This document shows positions 37,734 through 45,763 of a stretch of 64,000 nucleotides of DNA, piece by piece. The notes under the pieces are model-generated. The model did not search any database. It was not told the origin of the DNA and saw nothing but the letters and a program-made list of their open reading frames with translations. Both the position numbers and the translations under genes were made by a program. How positions within the stretch are numbered: position 1 is the stretch's first letter; each line of letters starts with the position of its first letter. Source of the stretch: Bacteroidales bacterium (GTDB taxonomy: Bacteria; Bacteroidota; Bacteroidia; Bacteroidales; Rikenellaceae); the NCBI GenBank assembly GCA_910575495.1, contig CAJTFS010000002.1, forward strand, positions 1-64,000, read 5' to 3'.

Positions 37734-38969
37734 TTATTCCCAGTTGAGAATCTTGCGGAAATCGAACTCCTCCGGGTTGGCCACATACTTCTTGGCCGCT
37801 TCGTAGTCGGCCGGCGTGATGGCATTGAGGATGTTTTCGATTACAGACTTGAACTTGTCCGACGTGATGTCGACCAGACGGGGCGGAATCTTGCCCGTCG
37901 CGGGGTCCTGCAGATCCTTGAGGTAGAGGGGCGAGATGTTGCCTTCCGAGTCGACGTAGACCATGCAGCCCGTCTTGCCCTCGGAAAAGAGCTTGTGCAC
38001 GCCGATACCCAGTTCCGAGCAGTAGGTCAGGTCGTAGGCGATCGGCGTCTGGCAGCGGATTTCGTAGCCCAGTTCCACGGGACGGCTCTTGACCTTGATG
38101 CCCAGTTCCTTCAGACGCTTCTCGATCATCTCGTTGAAGATGTGCGCCTTCGACACCTTGCCCAGCTCGGGGTGTCCGTGGTCGTCGTAGGTGAAGTGGA
38201 TGCCGCTCTTGCGGATCTCTTCGTCGCTCAGTGCGTGGAACACGCCTTCCGAAATGACGGCGGCACCGTAGTCCATGCCCATGATCTTGCGCTTGATGAT
38301 CGACGAGATGACCATGTTGACGATCTTCTCGACCGTGATCTCCGTCTTGTCGAACATCTCGGGGATAACGATCATCGGGTAGTGGCATGCTTCGCCGATG
38401 CCGAACGCGAGGTGACCGGCGCTGCGGCCCATGGCTGCCAGCACGAACCAGTTGCCGCTCGTGCGGGCGTCGACGTAGACGGCACGGCCGATGACGGCGC
38501 CTTTGTCCTTGGCCGATTCGTACCCGAACGTCGGCGTGCCCTTCGGCAGGGGCAGGTCGTTGTCGATGGTCTTCGGTACGTGGATGTTGGCGATGGGATA
38601 TTGCTTGCTCTCCAGGAACTTGGCGATGCGGTTGGCCGTCGAGGCCGTGTCGTCGCCGCCCACCGTGACGAGCAGTTTGACGTTGTTTTCGGTGAAGAAC
38701 CGGAGGTTGAAGTTGTTTTCGAAATCCGAATCCTTCGGTTTGAAGCGGCTCATCTGCAGGAACGAACCGCCCTGGTTGAAGATGCCGTCGGCCATGGGGT
38801 AGTCGATGTCCACGGTGCGGGGATCGGGGATGAAGAGACCCGTATAGCCTTCGTGCAGGCCGATTACGCGGTAGCCATGGTGCAGGAAGGTCTTGGCCAC
38901 GCTGCCTACTACGGTGTTCATGCCGGGAGCAGGGCCGCCGCCGGTCAGAATAGCAATAGCTTCTTTCAT
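37734..38969 (-). CDS. 6-phosphofructokinase, PPi-dependent type by signature
   Basis: A 411-residue phosphofructokinase: 'AILTGGGPAPGMNTVV' (phosphate loop), 'VGGDDTASTA' and 'PKTIDNDLPL' (catalytic Asp), 'MGRSAGHLAF' (substrate). ATP-dependent enzymes have GGDGS and P-(G/A)-TIDND; the GGDD Asp and the Lys of PKTIDND are the residues known to favour pyrophosphate over ATP. The enzyme is therefore likely reversible and PPi-using. Start at 38969 (MKEAIAILTGGG). Single gene with its own terminator. Confidence 0.9.
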   Translation of the reverse strand: MKEAIAILTGGGPAPGMNTVVGSVAKTFLHHGYRVIGLHEGYTGLFIPDPRTVDIDYPMADGIFNQGGSFLQMSRFKPKDSDFENNFNLRFFTENNVKLLVTVGGDDTASTANRIAKFLESKQYPIANIHVPKTIDNDLPLPKGTPTFGYESAKDKGAVIGRAVYVDARTSGNWFVLAAMGRSAGHLAFGIGEACHYPMIVIPEMFDKTEITVEKIVNMVISSIIKRKIMGMDYGAAVISEGVFHALSDEEIRKSGIHFTYDDHGHPELGKVSKAHIFNEMIEKRLKELGIKVKSRPVELGYEIRCQTPIAYDLTYCSELGIGVHKLFSEGKTGCMVYVDSEGNISPLYLKDLQDPATGKIPPRLVDITSDKFKSVIENILNAITPADYEAAKKYVANPEEFDFRKILNWE

Positions 38970-39121
38970 GATCGTATTGGGATATTGAGGTTTGTTTTTC
39001 GAAGGCCAAAAATACGTTTTTTTTTTCATTCCGGCAAGAAAAATGCAGCTCGTGCAGGGGTTGAAGACGGATTCCGGTTTGCCGGAGTTGCGATGCAGGG
39101 AGCGGCGGAGCGTTGCGCTGC

Positions 39122-39160
39122 GCAAAAAAGAAAGAGAGACCTCCGCTGGGGAGACCTCTC
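39122..39160 (-). terminator. Terminator of the cold-shock gene
   Basis: Read on the minus strand: 11-bp stem GAGAGGTCTCC / GGAGGTCTCTC (39150-39160 and 39134-39144, two wobble pairs), then TTTCTTTTTTG. It lies 27 bases past the stop. Confidence 0.88.
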
Positions 39161-39187
39161 CGATGGGTAAGCGTGTTACTTTATCGT

Positions 39188-39388
39188 TTACTCAACGACC
39201 GTCACGTTTACGGCCTGTTCGCCTTTGGCGCCGTTGCCGACTTCGAATTCGACCTGCTGGCCCTCGTTGAGCGACTTGAAACCATCCGACATGATGCCCG
39301 AGAAATGAACGAAAATCTCCTTGCCGTTCTCTCCCGTAATGAATCCGTAGCCTTTTTTGCTATCGAACCATTTGACCTGACCTTTCAT
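39188..39388 (-). CDS. Cold-shock protein (CspA family)
   Basis: A 66-residue single-stranded nucleic-acid-binding OB-fold protein. RNP1 'KGYGFITGE' and RNP2 'EIFVHFSGI' are both intact. The start at 39388 gives [13 protein letters not shown], the normal beginning; an in-frame extension to 39430 covers the 5' leader. RNA chaperone at low temperature or in stationary phase. Its promoter lies in the AT-rich stretch 39390-39450. Confidence 0.95.
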   Translation of the reverse strand: MKGQVKWFDSKKGYGFITGENGKEIFVHFSGIMSDGFKSLNEGQQVEFEVGNGAKGEQAVNVTVVE

Positions 39389-39552
39389 AAAAAAGTGTTT
39401 AAATGTTAATTGTGTTCGGCAAAGTAACATAAAAAACGTTGGTTTTCAAAACTTATCGGGCTGTTTTTTCGCTTTTGCGGGATTTTTTTGTATCCGGCTG
39501 TGCCGAAAATACTCCGTCACAGCATAATCGAACCTCCGGTTTGCTTCTGCGC

Positions 39553-39801
39553 CCGACTTTTCGTATCTCTGACTTCGTCTTAGATACTCCCGCCTTAACA
39601 AAATCCAAACTATGTTTGGTTTTGTATTCGGCTTATTCGTACTTTGGCTTCGCCCAAGATACTTCCGCTCGGCAAAATGCAAGCGAGCTTGCTTTTGCCC
39701 TCGCTTATTCGTATCTTTGACTCTGTCTTAGATACTTTCGCCTCGGGAATGCTCAAATAAATTTGGCATTCCGCTCGGCTTATTCGTATCTTTGTACGCA
39801 T
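39553..39801 (+). promoter_or_regulatory. Array of four promoter-like repeats alternating with hairpins
   Basis: Four units carry TTATTCGTATCTTTG or a decayed form (about 39560, 39632, 39704 and 39780). Between them are three inverted repeats of differing sequence: AAATCCAAAC/TTTGGTTTT (39601-39624), GCAAAATGCAAGC/GCTTGCTTTTGC (39672-39698) and GAATGC/GCATTC (39747-39771). Units 1 and 3 also hold GTATCT...AGATAC dyads. The last unit has a perfect -7 box, TATCTTTG at 39787-39794, 30 bases before the lipoprotein ATG. No gene is present between 39389 and 39823. Confidence 0.72.
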
Positions 39802-39823
39802 ATTCGTTTCCATTCAAGGTGGT

Positions 39824-40096
39824 ATGAACAGAAAAATCAAATTCGCACTGGCGGCCCTGCTGGGTTTCTCGGCCGCCTGTTCGTCGGTGAGGCACTCTTC
39901 GGCCGGAAAGGACCGGACGCAGGAGCGCGTCGGAGCCGAAGCGCAGCCCGATTCGTTGGAGCGCCGCATCATGGTGATGTACGGCGTGCCTTCTCCGGAG
40001 CGGCGGCAGCCCGTCGCATCCGAGGGCGTGCCTATGTCCGGCCCCGCCGCCGATTCGTCCGATACCCCGACGGAGACCGCTCCCAACGCTGAATAG
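39824..40096 (+). CDS. Small lipoprotein paired with a radical SAM enzyme
   Basis: A 90-residue predicted lipoprotein: MNRKIKFALAALLGFSAAC, Cys19, then a low-complexity Ser/Pro/Glu-rich chain with the short motif 'MVMYGVPSP' (about residues 50-58). A YG(V/P)P-type motif in a small lipoprotein next to a radical SAM/SPASM gene fits the 'rSAM/lipoprotein system' families described from Bacteroidetes genomes (family recalled from memory, function unproven). It ends 2 bases before the radical SAM gene, so the two are co-expressed. The lipoprotein is the probable modification substrate (inference). Confidence 0.75.
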   Translation: MNRKIKFALAALLGFSAACSSVRHSSAGKDRTQERVGAEAQPDSLERRIMVMYGVPSPERRQPVASEGVPMSGPAADSSDTPTETAPNAE

Positions 40097-40098
40097 CC

Positions 40099-41172
40099 AT
40101 GGCGGGGCGCAGGTTGGGGCTCCGCAAGCGGCTGGCGCTCGACATCTTTTCCGATCTCTATCGGACTACGGTCGCCGAGCACCGGCTCGATACGCTCTTC
40201 TGGGAGTGTACGTTGCGGTGCAACTTGTCGTGCCGGCATTGCGGCAGCGACTGCCGCGTCGATCCGGGTGTTCCGGACATGCCGCTCGAAGATTTTCTCC
40301 GCGTGCTCGACGAGGAGGTCACGCCCCATGTCGATCCGGCGTCGGTCCTTGTCATCTTTTCGGGCGGCGAGGTACTCGTGCGCGAGGACCTGGAGCTTGC
40401 CGGGCGCGAGGTTTCCCGACGCGGTTATCCGTGGGGCATGGTCACCAACGGCTTCGCCTTGACCGAGCGCCGGCTGCGGGGACTCGTCGACGCCGGGCTG
40501 CGCAGCGTTTCGGTAAGTCTCGACGGCTTCGAGCGCGAGCACAACCATATCCGTTGCAATCCGTTGAGCTACGGTCGTGCGCTCGATGCCCTGCGCTTGA
40601 TCGTCCGCGAGCCGGGGCTGGCTTACGACGTGGTCACCTGCGTCACGGGAGCTTCAGTGCCTCTCCTGCCCGAGTTCCGCGATATGCTGATTGCCGAGGG
40701 GGTGCGTTCGTGGCGCCTGTTTTCGATCTTTCCCGTGGGCCGGGCCAAGGAGGACCCGACCTTGCGCATGACCGACGCGCAGTTCCGCCAAATGCTGGAG
40801 TTCATCCGCACGACCCGGGAGGAGGGGCGCATCGATGCAAGTTATGCGTGCGAGGGGTTTCTGGGCGGTTACGAAGCCGAGGTCCGCGACCAGTTCTACC
40901 AGTGTGCGGCCGGGGTGTCGGTCGCTTCCATCCGGGTCGACGGTTCCATTTCGGGGTGTACTTCCGTGCGGGCCGATTTCCACCAGGGCAATATCTACCG
41001 CGACCGTTTCTGGGAGGTCTGGCAGAACCGCTTCGAACCGTTCCGCAACCGCGAATGGGCCCGCCGCGGGGAGTGCGCCGATTGCAGGATGTTCCGCTAC
41101 TGCCTCGGCGGCGGCATGCACCTGCACGACGACAACGGCGATCTGCTCTATTGCCATTACAAGCGTTTGTAG
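40099..41172 (+). CDS. Radical SAM/SPASM enzyme of an rSAM/lipoprotein pair
   Basis: A 357-residue enzyme. 'CTLRCNLSCRHCGSDC' (about residues 37-52) holds the CxxxCxxC motif for the SAM-binding 4Fe-4S cluster. The C-terminal SPASM region has Cys residues in 'QCAAGVSVASIRVDGSISGC', 'GECADCRMFRYCLGG' and 'LLYCHYKRL' for auxiliary clusters. SPASM enzymes usually modify peptides (Cys-Ca crosslinks, sactionine- or epimerase-type chemistry). The adjoining lipoprotein is the only candidate substrate here. A tRNA-Pro gene follows. Confidence 0.88.
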   Translation: MAGRRLGLRKRLALDIFSDLYRTTVAEHRLDTLFWECTLRCNLSCRHCGSDCRVDPGVPDMPLEDFLRVLDEEVTPHVDPASVLVIFSGGEVLVREDLELAGREVSRRGYPWGMVTNGFALTERRLRGLVDAGLRSVSVSLDGFEREHNHIRCNPLSYGRALDALRLIVREPGLAYDVVTCVTGASVPLLPEFRDMLIAEGVRSWRLFSIFPVGRAKEDPTLRMTDAQFRQMLEFIRTTREEGRIDASYACEGFLGGYEAEVRDQFYQCAAGVSVASIRVDGSISGCTSVRADFHQGNIYRDRFWEVWQNRFEPFRNREWARRGECADCRMFRYCLGGGMHLHDDNGDLLYCHYKRL

Positions 41173-41226
41173 TCGGGTTATCCGATAATTTTTCGGGAAT
41201 AATTTTGCGATTTCGGTTTTTCGGTG

Positions 41227-41234
41227 TATCTTTG
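41227..41234 (+). promoter_or_regulatory. -7 promoter box of tRNA-Pro(CGG)
   Basis: TATCTTTG, 31 bases before the 5' end of the tRNA. Confidence 0.75.
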
Positions 41235-41264
41235 TGCGCTCTTACAAGGATAGGAGCCTTTGTT

Positions 41265-41339
41265 CGGGGTGTAGCGCAGTCCGGTTAGCGCGCCAGCTTC
41301 GGGAGTTGGAGGTCGCTGGTTCGAATCCAGTCTCCCCGA
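41265..41339 (+). tRNA. tRNA-Pro (anticodon CGG)
   Basis: A cloverleaf can be drawn: acceptor CGGGGTG/CTCCCCG (one T-T mismatch), anticodon stem CCAGC/GTTGG with loop TTCGGGA (anticodon CGG, codon CCG), T arm GCTGG-TTCGAAT-CCAGT, discriminator A at 41339. CCA is not encoded. A near-identical tRNA-Pro(TGG) lies inverted at 51298-51372. Confidence 0.95.
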
Positions 41340-41345
41340 CAAGTA

Positions 41346-41379
41346 AACGGCAGAACTTTCAAGGTTCTGTCGTTTTTTG
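41346..41379 (+). terminator. Terminator of tRNA-Pro(CGG)
   Basis: Stem AACGGCAGAAC (41346-41356) / GTTCTGTCGTT (41364-41374), then TTTTTG. Confidence 0.9.
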
Positions 41380-41761
41380 TTTGGAAACCTATCCGCATTT
41401 GTCGGGAGCCTTTCGTGAAGGAGTCTCCGGCGGTATCGTCGATAAATAATCGGCGCTTCACTTCTGCCAGCCATCACCGACAAGAGTACAAGACAAGCCG
41501 TATAAGATAAGCATATTGGGCGATCCAATAATAGAAACAGCCAACGGTCTGGCGGTGAAATTCTTGCAAGAAAGCGAATGTCGTGTCGCTGGTGTATCTA
41601 TCTGAAATGCACAATGATATGTTGGCGTTGTGTCTTTGAATAAGCGTATTTTGGTCCATATTTACCCCGTCCGGTCGCCGGCGCTTTCTTGCGCATGATA
41701 ATTCTTGTTCTTTTGCCGAATATTTTTCGCCCGTTTTCTTGATTGCTCGCTTGGATTTTTC
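41380..41761 (+). other. Gene-free stretch before the fimbrial operon
   Basis: About 380 bases between the tRNA terminator and the fimbrial promoter. Short frames on either strand show no protein character, and I see no RNA fold or repeat shared with the rest of the window. Confidence 0.6.
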
Positions 41762-41769
41762 TATTTTTG
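41762..41769 (+). promoter_or_regulatory. -7 promoter box of the fimbrial operon
   Basis: TATTTTTG, 83 bases before the ATG at 41852. The ~75-base leader is longer than most in this window. Confidence 0.7.
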
Positions 41770-41851
41770 CGGCCGTAATCACCTATCCAGCAGGGAGATG
41801 ACCGCCTCTCGCGATGAGAGGATAGCTTTGATTATTAAAGTAATAGGGATC

Positions 41852-42436
41852 ATGAAACGTTTATTCTTGTTGTTGGCGCTTGCCGTAACAGGAGTTTCAC
41901 AGGAACTTTGGGCGCAGAAGGCGGCAATGAAGACCAACTTGCTTTCCGACGCTTTCTTGAATGTCAATTTCGGGGTGGAGATAGGTCTCGCTCCCAAATG
42001 GACACTTGATCTTAGGGGCGATGTCAATGCCTGGGCGCTGTCGGACGACAGGCGGTGGAAGCATTGGGCGACGCAGCCCGAAGCCCGATACTGGTTCTGC
42101 GACCGTTTTTCCGGACATTTCATCGGCGTGCACACGCATGGAGGACAGTATAACATCGGAGGATTCGACGGTCGGATCAGCTTCCTGGGCACCGATGCGC
42201 GCAAACTGAAGGACGTCCGCTACCAGGGCTGGTTCATCGGTGCGGGAGCAGCCTACGGCTACGGATGGATCCTGGGCCGCTACTGGAACCTGGAAATGGA
42301 GATCGGTTTCGGTTATTCCTACACCCGCTACGACATGTTCCGGTGTCCCGGATGCGGCAAGAAGGTCGAAACGAACAAACCGCATCACTACGTGGGCTTC
42401 ACCAAAGCGGCCGTCAATCTGGTTTACGTGTTTTAA
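41852..42436 (+). CDS. DUF3575 outer-membrane-type protein of the fimbrial locus
   Basis: A 194-residue exported protein with an SPI signal peptide (cleavage near 'ELWAQ', residue 22). The mature part has alternating beta-strand pattern ('MKTNLLSDAFLNVNFGVEIG', 'WTLDLRGDVNAWALSDDRRW') typical of DUF3575, thought to be small beta-barrel-like proteins, and a CxxC pair ('FRCPGCGKK'). DUF3575 and DUF3868 genes usually precede fimbrillin genes in Bacteroidales. Start at 41852 chosen for the signal peptide. First gene of the operon; probably assembly or anchoring. Confidence 0.87.
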   Translation: MKRLFLLLALAVTGVSQELWAQKAAMKTNLLSDAFLNVNFGVEIGLAPKWTLDLRGDVNAWALSDDRRWKHWATQPEARYWFCDRFSGHFIGVHTHGGQYNIGGFDGRISFLGTDARKLKDVRYQGWFIGAGAAYGYGWILGRYWNLEMEIGFGYSYTRYDMFRCPGCGKKVETNKPHHYVGFTKAAVNLVYVF

Positions 42437-42448
42437 AGTGCGAAGGTG

Positions 42449-43885
42449 ATGAAAAGGACGCTATTCTTGCTGGCGATTCTGCTGGGACTGAGAACCATGC
42501 CGGAAGCGGCGGCGCAGGAGGTGAAGAACATAGCTCCCGGTGTTTCGGTCAGCCATTTCCGCATGAGCCGGCACGGAAAATATCTCGCCGTGGAGATGCA
42601 GGTGGACCTGACGCAGCTCGTTGTCTCCTCCAACCGGGCCGTTCTGCTCACGCCCCGTCTGATCAAGGGGCCCGATTCGATCGACTTGCCGTCGATCGGC
42701 GTATACGGTCGCAGGCGGTATTACTATTATTTGAGAAACGGTATGGGGAGCGATGCCCCCGCAAAAAACGAAACCGTCTACAAGGCTTCGAAAAAGCCAG
42801 ACAATACAGATTATCACAGCCTTATCAACTACCAGGAGTGGATGGACGGGGCCACGCTCAAGTTCCTGCGCAGCGACCGGGGCTGCTGCCGGGATGTGCT
42901 GCTGAAGTTCGAAGGCCGGCTCGGGCGCTACACCGAAGATTTCTTCCCGCAGCTGGTGTTCGTGCGCCCCGAAGCCGAAGTCACGAAAACCCGTTCGCTG
43001 TCGGGCGCGGCCTACATCGATTTTCCGGTAGACCAGACCGTGATTTATTCGGGTTATCGCCGCAATACGGAGGAGCTCGGCAAGATCAGAGCCACCATCG
43101 ATTCCGTGCGGTTCGACAAGGACATTTCCATCGTGTCGGTGTGGCTCAAGGGGTATGCTTCGCCCGAAAGCCCCTATTGGCACAACCGCGACCTGGCGAT
43201 CGGGCGCACCCAGGCGCTCAAAAGGTACATACGGGGGTTGTATCATTTTGCCGACAACATCATTAACACCGAATACGAGCCGGAGGACTGGGACGGCTTG
43301 CGCCGTTATGTGGAGCAGTCCGAAATCGGCCGTCGCAAGGAAATCCTCAGGATAATAGACAGCCGGATGGACCCCGACGTCAAGGAGAGGAAAATCATGC
43401 AGACCTATCCCAAGGAATACCGTCATTTGAAGTTACATTGCTATCCCGCGCTGCGCCGTACGGAATATCGTGTCGACTACTATGTGCGCAGCTACAGCGA
43501 CGTGGAAGTTATCAAACGGATCTTTGCGGAACAGCCGCAGAAGTTGAGCCTTGAGGAGCTCTACCTCGTGGCGAGCGAGTGCGAGCCCGGCACCAAGGAG
43601 TTTACCGAGGTGTTCGAGACGGCGGTGCGCCTGTTTCCCCATGACCGGATCGCCAATCTGAACGCCGCGAATGCCGCCATGCGTGTCGGCGATCTGGCCG
43701 CCGCACGCGAGTATCTCGACAAGGCGGGCGCTTCGGCCGAAGCGACCTATGCCCGCGGCGCGCTCGCCATACGCGAGGAAGATTACGAGACGGCGGTGAC
43801 CTGTCTGAGGAAAGCCGAGCGGATGGGACTCGAAGAAGCCGCCCTGACGCTCGAGGAGCTGTCGATGAGAGGAATGTGCGAATAG
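42449..43885 (+). CDS. DUF3868/OmpA-like fimbrial assembly protein
   Basis: A 478-residue exported protein with a signal peptide ending 'PEAAAQ'. The N-terminal ~150 residues fit DUF3868 ('GVSVSHFRMSRHGKYLAVEM'). The central region has an OmpA-C-like motif ('KGYASPESPYWHNRDLAIGR', about residues 232-251) for peptidoglycan association, and the end carries TPR-like helices ('LNAANAAMRVGDLAAAREYL'). It starts 12 bases after DUF3575. Likely part of the fimbrial anchor in the periplasm/outer membrane (inference from family context). Confidence 0.85.
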   Translation: MKRTLFLLAILLGLRTMPEAAAQEVKNIAPGVSVSHFRMSRHGKYLAVEMQVDLTQLVVSSNRAVLLTPRLIKGPDSIDLPSIGVYGRRRYYYYLRNGMGSDAPAKNETVYKASKKPDNTDYHSLINYQEWMDGATLKFLRSDRGCCRDVLLKFEGRLGRYTEDFFPQLVFVRPEAEVTKTRSLSGAAYIDFPVDQTVIYSGYRRNTEELGKIRATIDSVRFDKDISIVSVWLKGYASPESPYWHNRDLAIGRTQALKRYIRGLYHFADNIINTEYEPEDWDGLRRYVEQSEIGRRKEILRIIDSRMDPDVKERKIMQTYPKEYRHLKLHCYPALRRTEYRVDYYVRSYSDVEVIKRIFAEQPQKLSLEELYLVASECEPGTKEFTEVFETAVRLFPHDRIANLNAANAAMRVGDLAAAREYLDKAGASAEATYARGALAIREEDYETAVTCLRKAERMGLEEAALTLEELSMRGMCE

Positions 43886-43902
43886 TCGAACGGATTTTTT
43901 TC

Positions 43903-45636
43903 ATGAACAGGAAGGCAATGAAATCATCGGGTTTGTTTTGGAGTTTGTTCGGAATGGCGGCCTTCTGCGCTTGTTCCGAGACCGGGATGCCGGATGCGAA
44001 CGGCTCCGGAAGCATGGAGAGCGGCCGTTTTCTGGCTGTCGAGGTTGCGAATCCGGCGTCGACAAGAGCTTCGGACAATGATTACGAACCCGGCTCGGAC
44101 AACGAGAGCAAGGTTCATTCGTTGCGGTTCTATTTCTTCAACAAGGCCGGAGAGGCAGTCTCCGTAAGCGCCAACGGCAGTACGAACTACGTGGATTGCC
44201 CGCAGATCGAACCGGAAGCCGGCGGAGATGGGGCCAACGTGGAGAAGAAGTTGCAGGCGGTCATTCTCGTCAATACGCAGAACGGCGGTACGGCCAATGT
44301 CAACAGCATGGTCGCCGTGGCCAATTACGAAATCGCGAATCTCGGCGGCATCTCCTTGTCCCTTGCGGAGCTCGGCCGGAAGATCGGCGACTACGGTTTG
44401 CCGCGGAAAGACGACGGGACGACCCCGCGCTTTCTGATGACGAGTTCTTCGTATGCGGGTGCCACCGGGCCCGTCGTCGCGACTGAAATAAAGGCGGCCA
44501 ATCTGTGCGAGACGGAGGAGAAGGCCAAGGAGAATCCCGTGGTCGTCTATGTCGAACGCGTCGTCGCAAAAACAAGATTGCGGACCGCCTGGACCGGGGG
44601 CACCGCCACCCAGGAAGGGGTGACGTACAATGGCAAAACCTACACGGCTACAGCGCTGAAGGACATCGATGGCAAGGATATTCGGTTCGGCGGGAAGCAG
44701 CTATACGCGATCTTCACCGCCTGGGATGTCACCGGCACGATCGACAAATCGCATCTTTTCAAGAAGGTGAACACCACGTCCGCCTGGAACCTGGGCTGGA
44801 TATGGAACAATGCTGCCTTTTCCCGTTCCTATTGGGCGATGAATCCCGACAAGACGACGCTCGGATACATCAGGTATAACGACATCGGGCGCGAGGTCGG
44901 GACGGCCGATTTTGCATATTGCCTGGAGAATGCGGCGGACAATTTCAACGACGGCACGAAAAGCGGTTACGACCCCGCCACGCAGACCGGCAACCGCACC
45001 CAGGCGATCATTGCGGCCGTTCTGGCGACCGTCGACGGCAGCGATCGGGCAACTCCCGTCAGCCTGGCCAGATGGGCCGGCGGCGACTATACGGAGGAGG
45101 GCGCCAAGACCGCCATGCTGAATACCGTATCCACGCAGCTCTACGTGAAGGAGGGCGGCAGCTTCGTTTCGATCAAGCCGGCGCACGTGCGATTCGTAAC
45201 GGCCACGGCTGCAGGCATGGCCGACGACAAGTCGGAAGAGAGCCCCAGATACATGAGCCATCTGCAGCTGACGGAGGCCGCCCGGAGCATCCAGTTCTAT
45301 TCGGATGCTTCGGATGCTGCGACGCTGACGAGCGCCCAGGTGAACGACAGTCTCAAGGGCATACCCGGAGCCAAGGTCTGGAAGACGGGCTTGACTTATT
45401 ATTATACCGACCTCAGGCATTTGGGTCCGGAGGCGTCCAAGGGGCTTTACGGCGTGGTGCGCAATCATATCTACGACGTGAAGATCAATACCATCGCCGG
45501 TTTGGGCACCCCGGTCTATGATCCCGACGAGGTGATCGTTCCGCAGAAGCCGGGCAAGGATGAAACCTATGTCGCCGCTAAGATCAACATCCTTGCCTGG
45601 AGGGTGGTCGGCAACGACACCGATCTGGCATGGTGA
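43903..45636 (+). CDS. Major fimbrial subunit (Mfa1-like)
   Basis: A 577-residue fimbrillin. It has a lipoprotein-type signal ('LFGMAAFCAC') and, downstream, 'ANPASTRASDND', where Arg55 is the expected site for an Arg-specific protease that removes the pro-segment, as in type V pili. The C-terminal part reads 'GVVRNHIYDVKINTIAGLG', 'YDPDEVIVPQKPGKDETYV' and 'INILAWRVVGNDTDLAW', strongly like the Mfa1 C-terminal domain whose end strand is exchanged between subunits. Second in-frame ATG at 43918 possible. Forms the shaft of the fimbria. Confidence 0.9.
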   Translation: MNRKAMKSSGLFWSLFGMAAFCACSETGMPDANGSGSMESGRFLAVEVANPASTRASDNDYEPGSDNESKVHSLRFYFFNKAGEAVSVSANGSTNYVDCPQIEPEAGGDGANVEKKLQAVILVNTQNGGTANVNSMVAVANYEIANLGGISLSLAELGRKIGDYGLPRKDDGTTPRFLMTSSSYAGATGPVVATEIKAANLCETEEKAKENPVVVYVERVVAKTRLRTAWTGGTATQEGVTYNGKTYTATALKDIDGKDIRFGGKQLYAIFTAWDVTGTIDKSHLFKKVNTTSAWNLGWIWNNAAFSRSYWAMNPDKTTLGYIRYNDIGREVGTADFAYCLENAADNFNDGTKSGYDPATQTGNRTQAIIAAVLATVDGSDRATPVSLARWAGGDYTEEGAKTAMLNTVSTQLYVKEGGSFVSIKPAHVRFVTATAAGMADDKSEESPRYMSHLQLTEAARSIQFYSDASDAATLTSAQVNDSLKGIPGAKVWKTGLTYYYTDLRHLGPEASKGLYGVVRNHIYDVKINTIAGLGTPVYDPDEVIVPQKPGKDETYVAAKINILAWRVVGNDTDLAW

Positions 45637-45763
45637 CTTCCGCTTGGAAGGATGTGCTTGGCGTATCGGGGACCGAAGTCGAGGTTCCGGAACCCGGGCC
45701 CCGGGACGTCGCAGGCCGCACATCCGTTTTTCGTTTTGACAGAACCCGCAGGCTGAGTATAAG

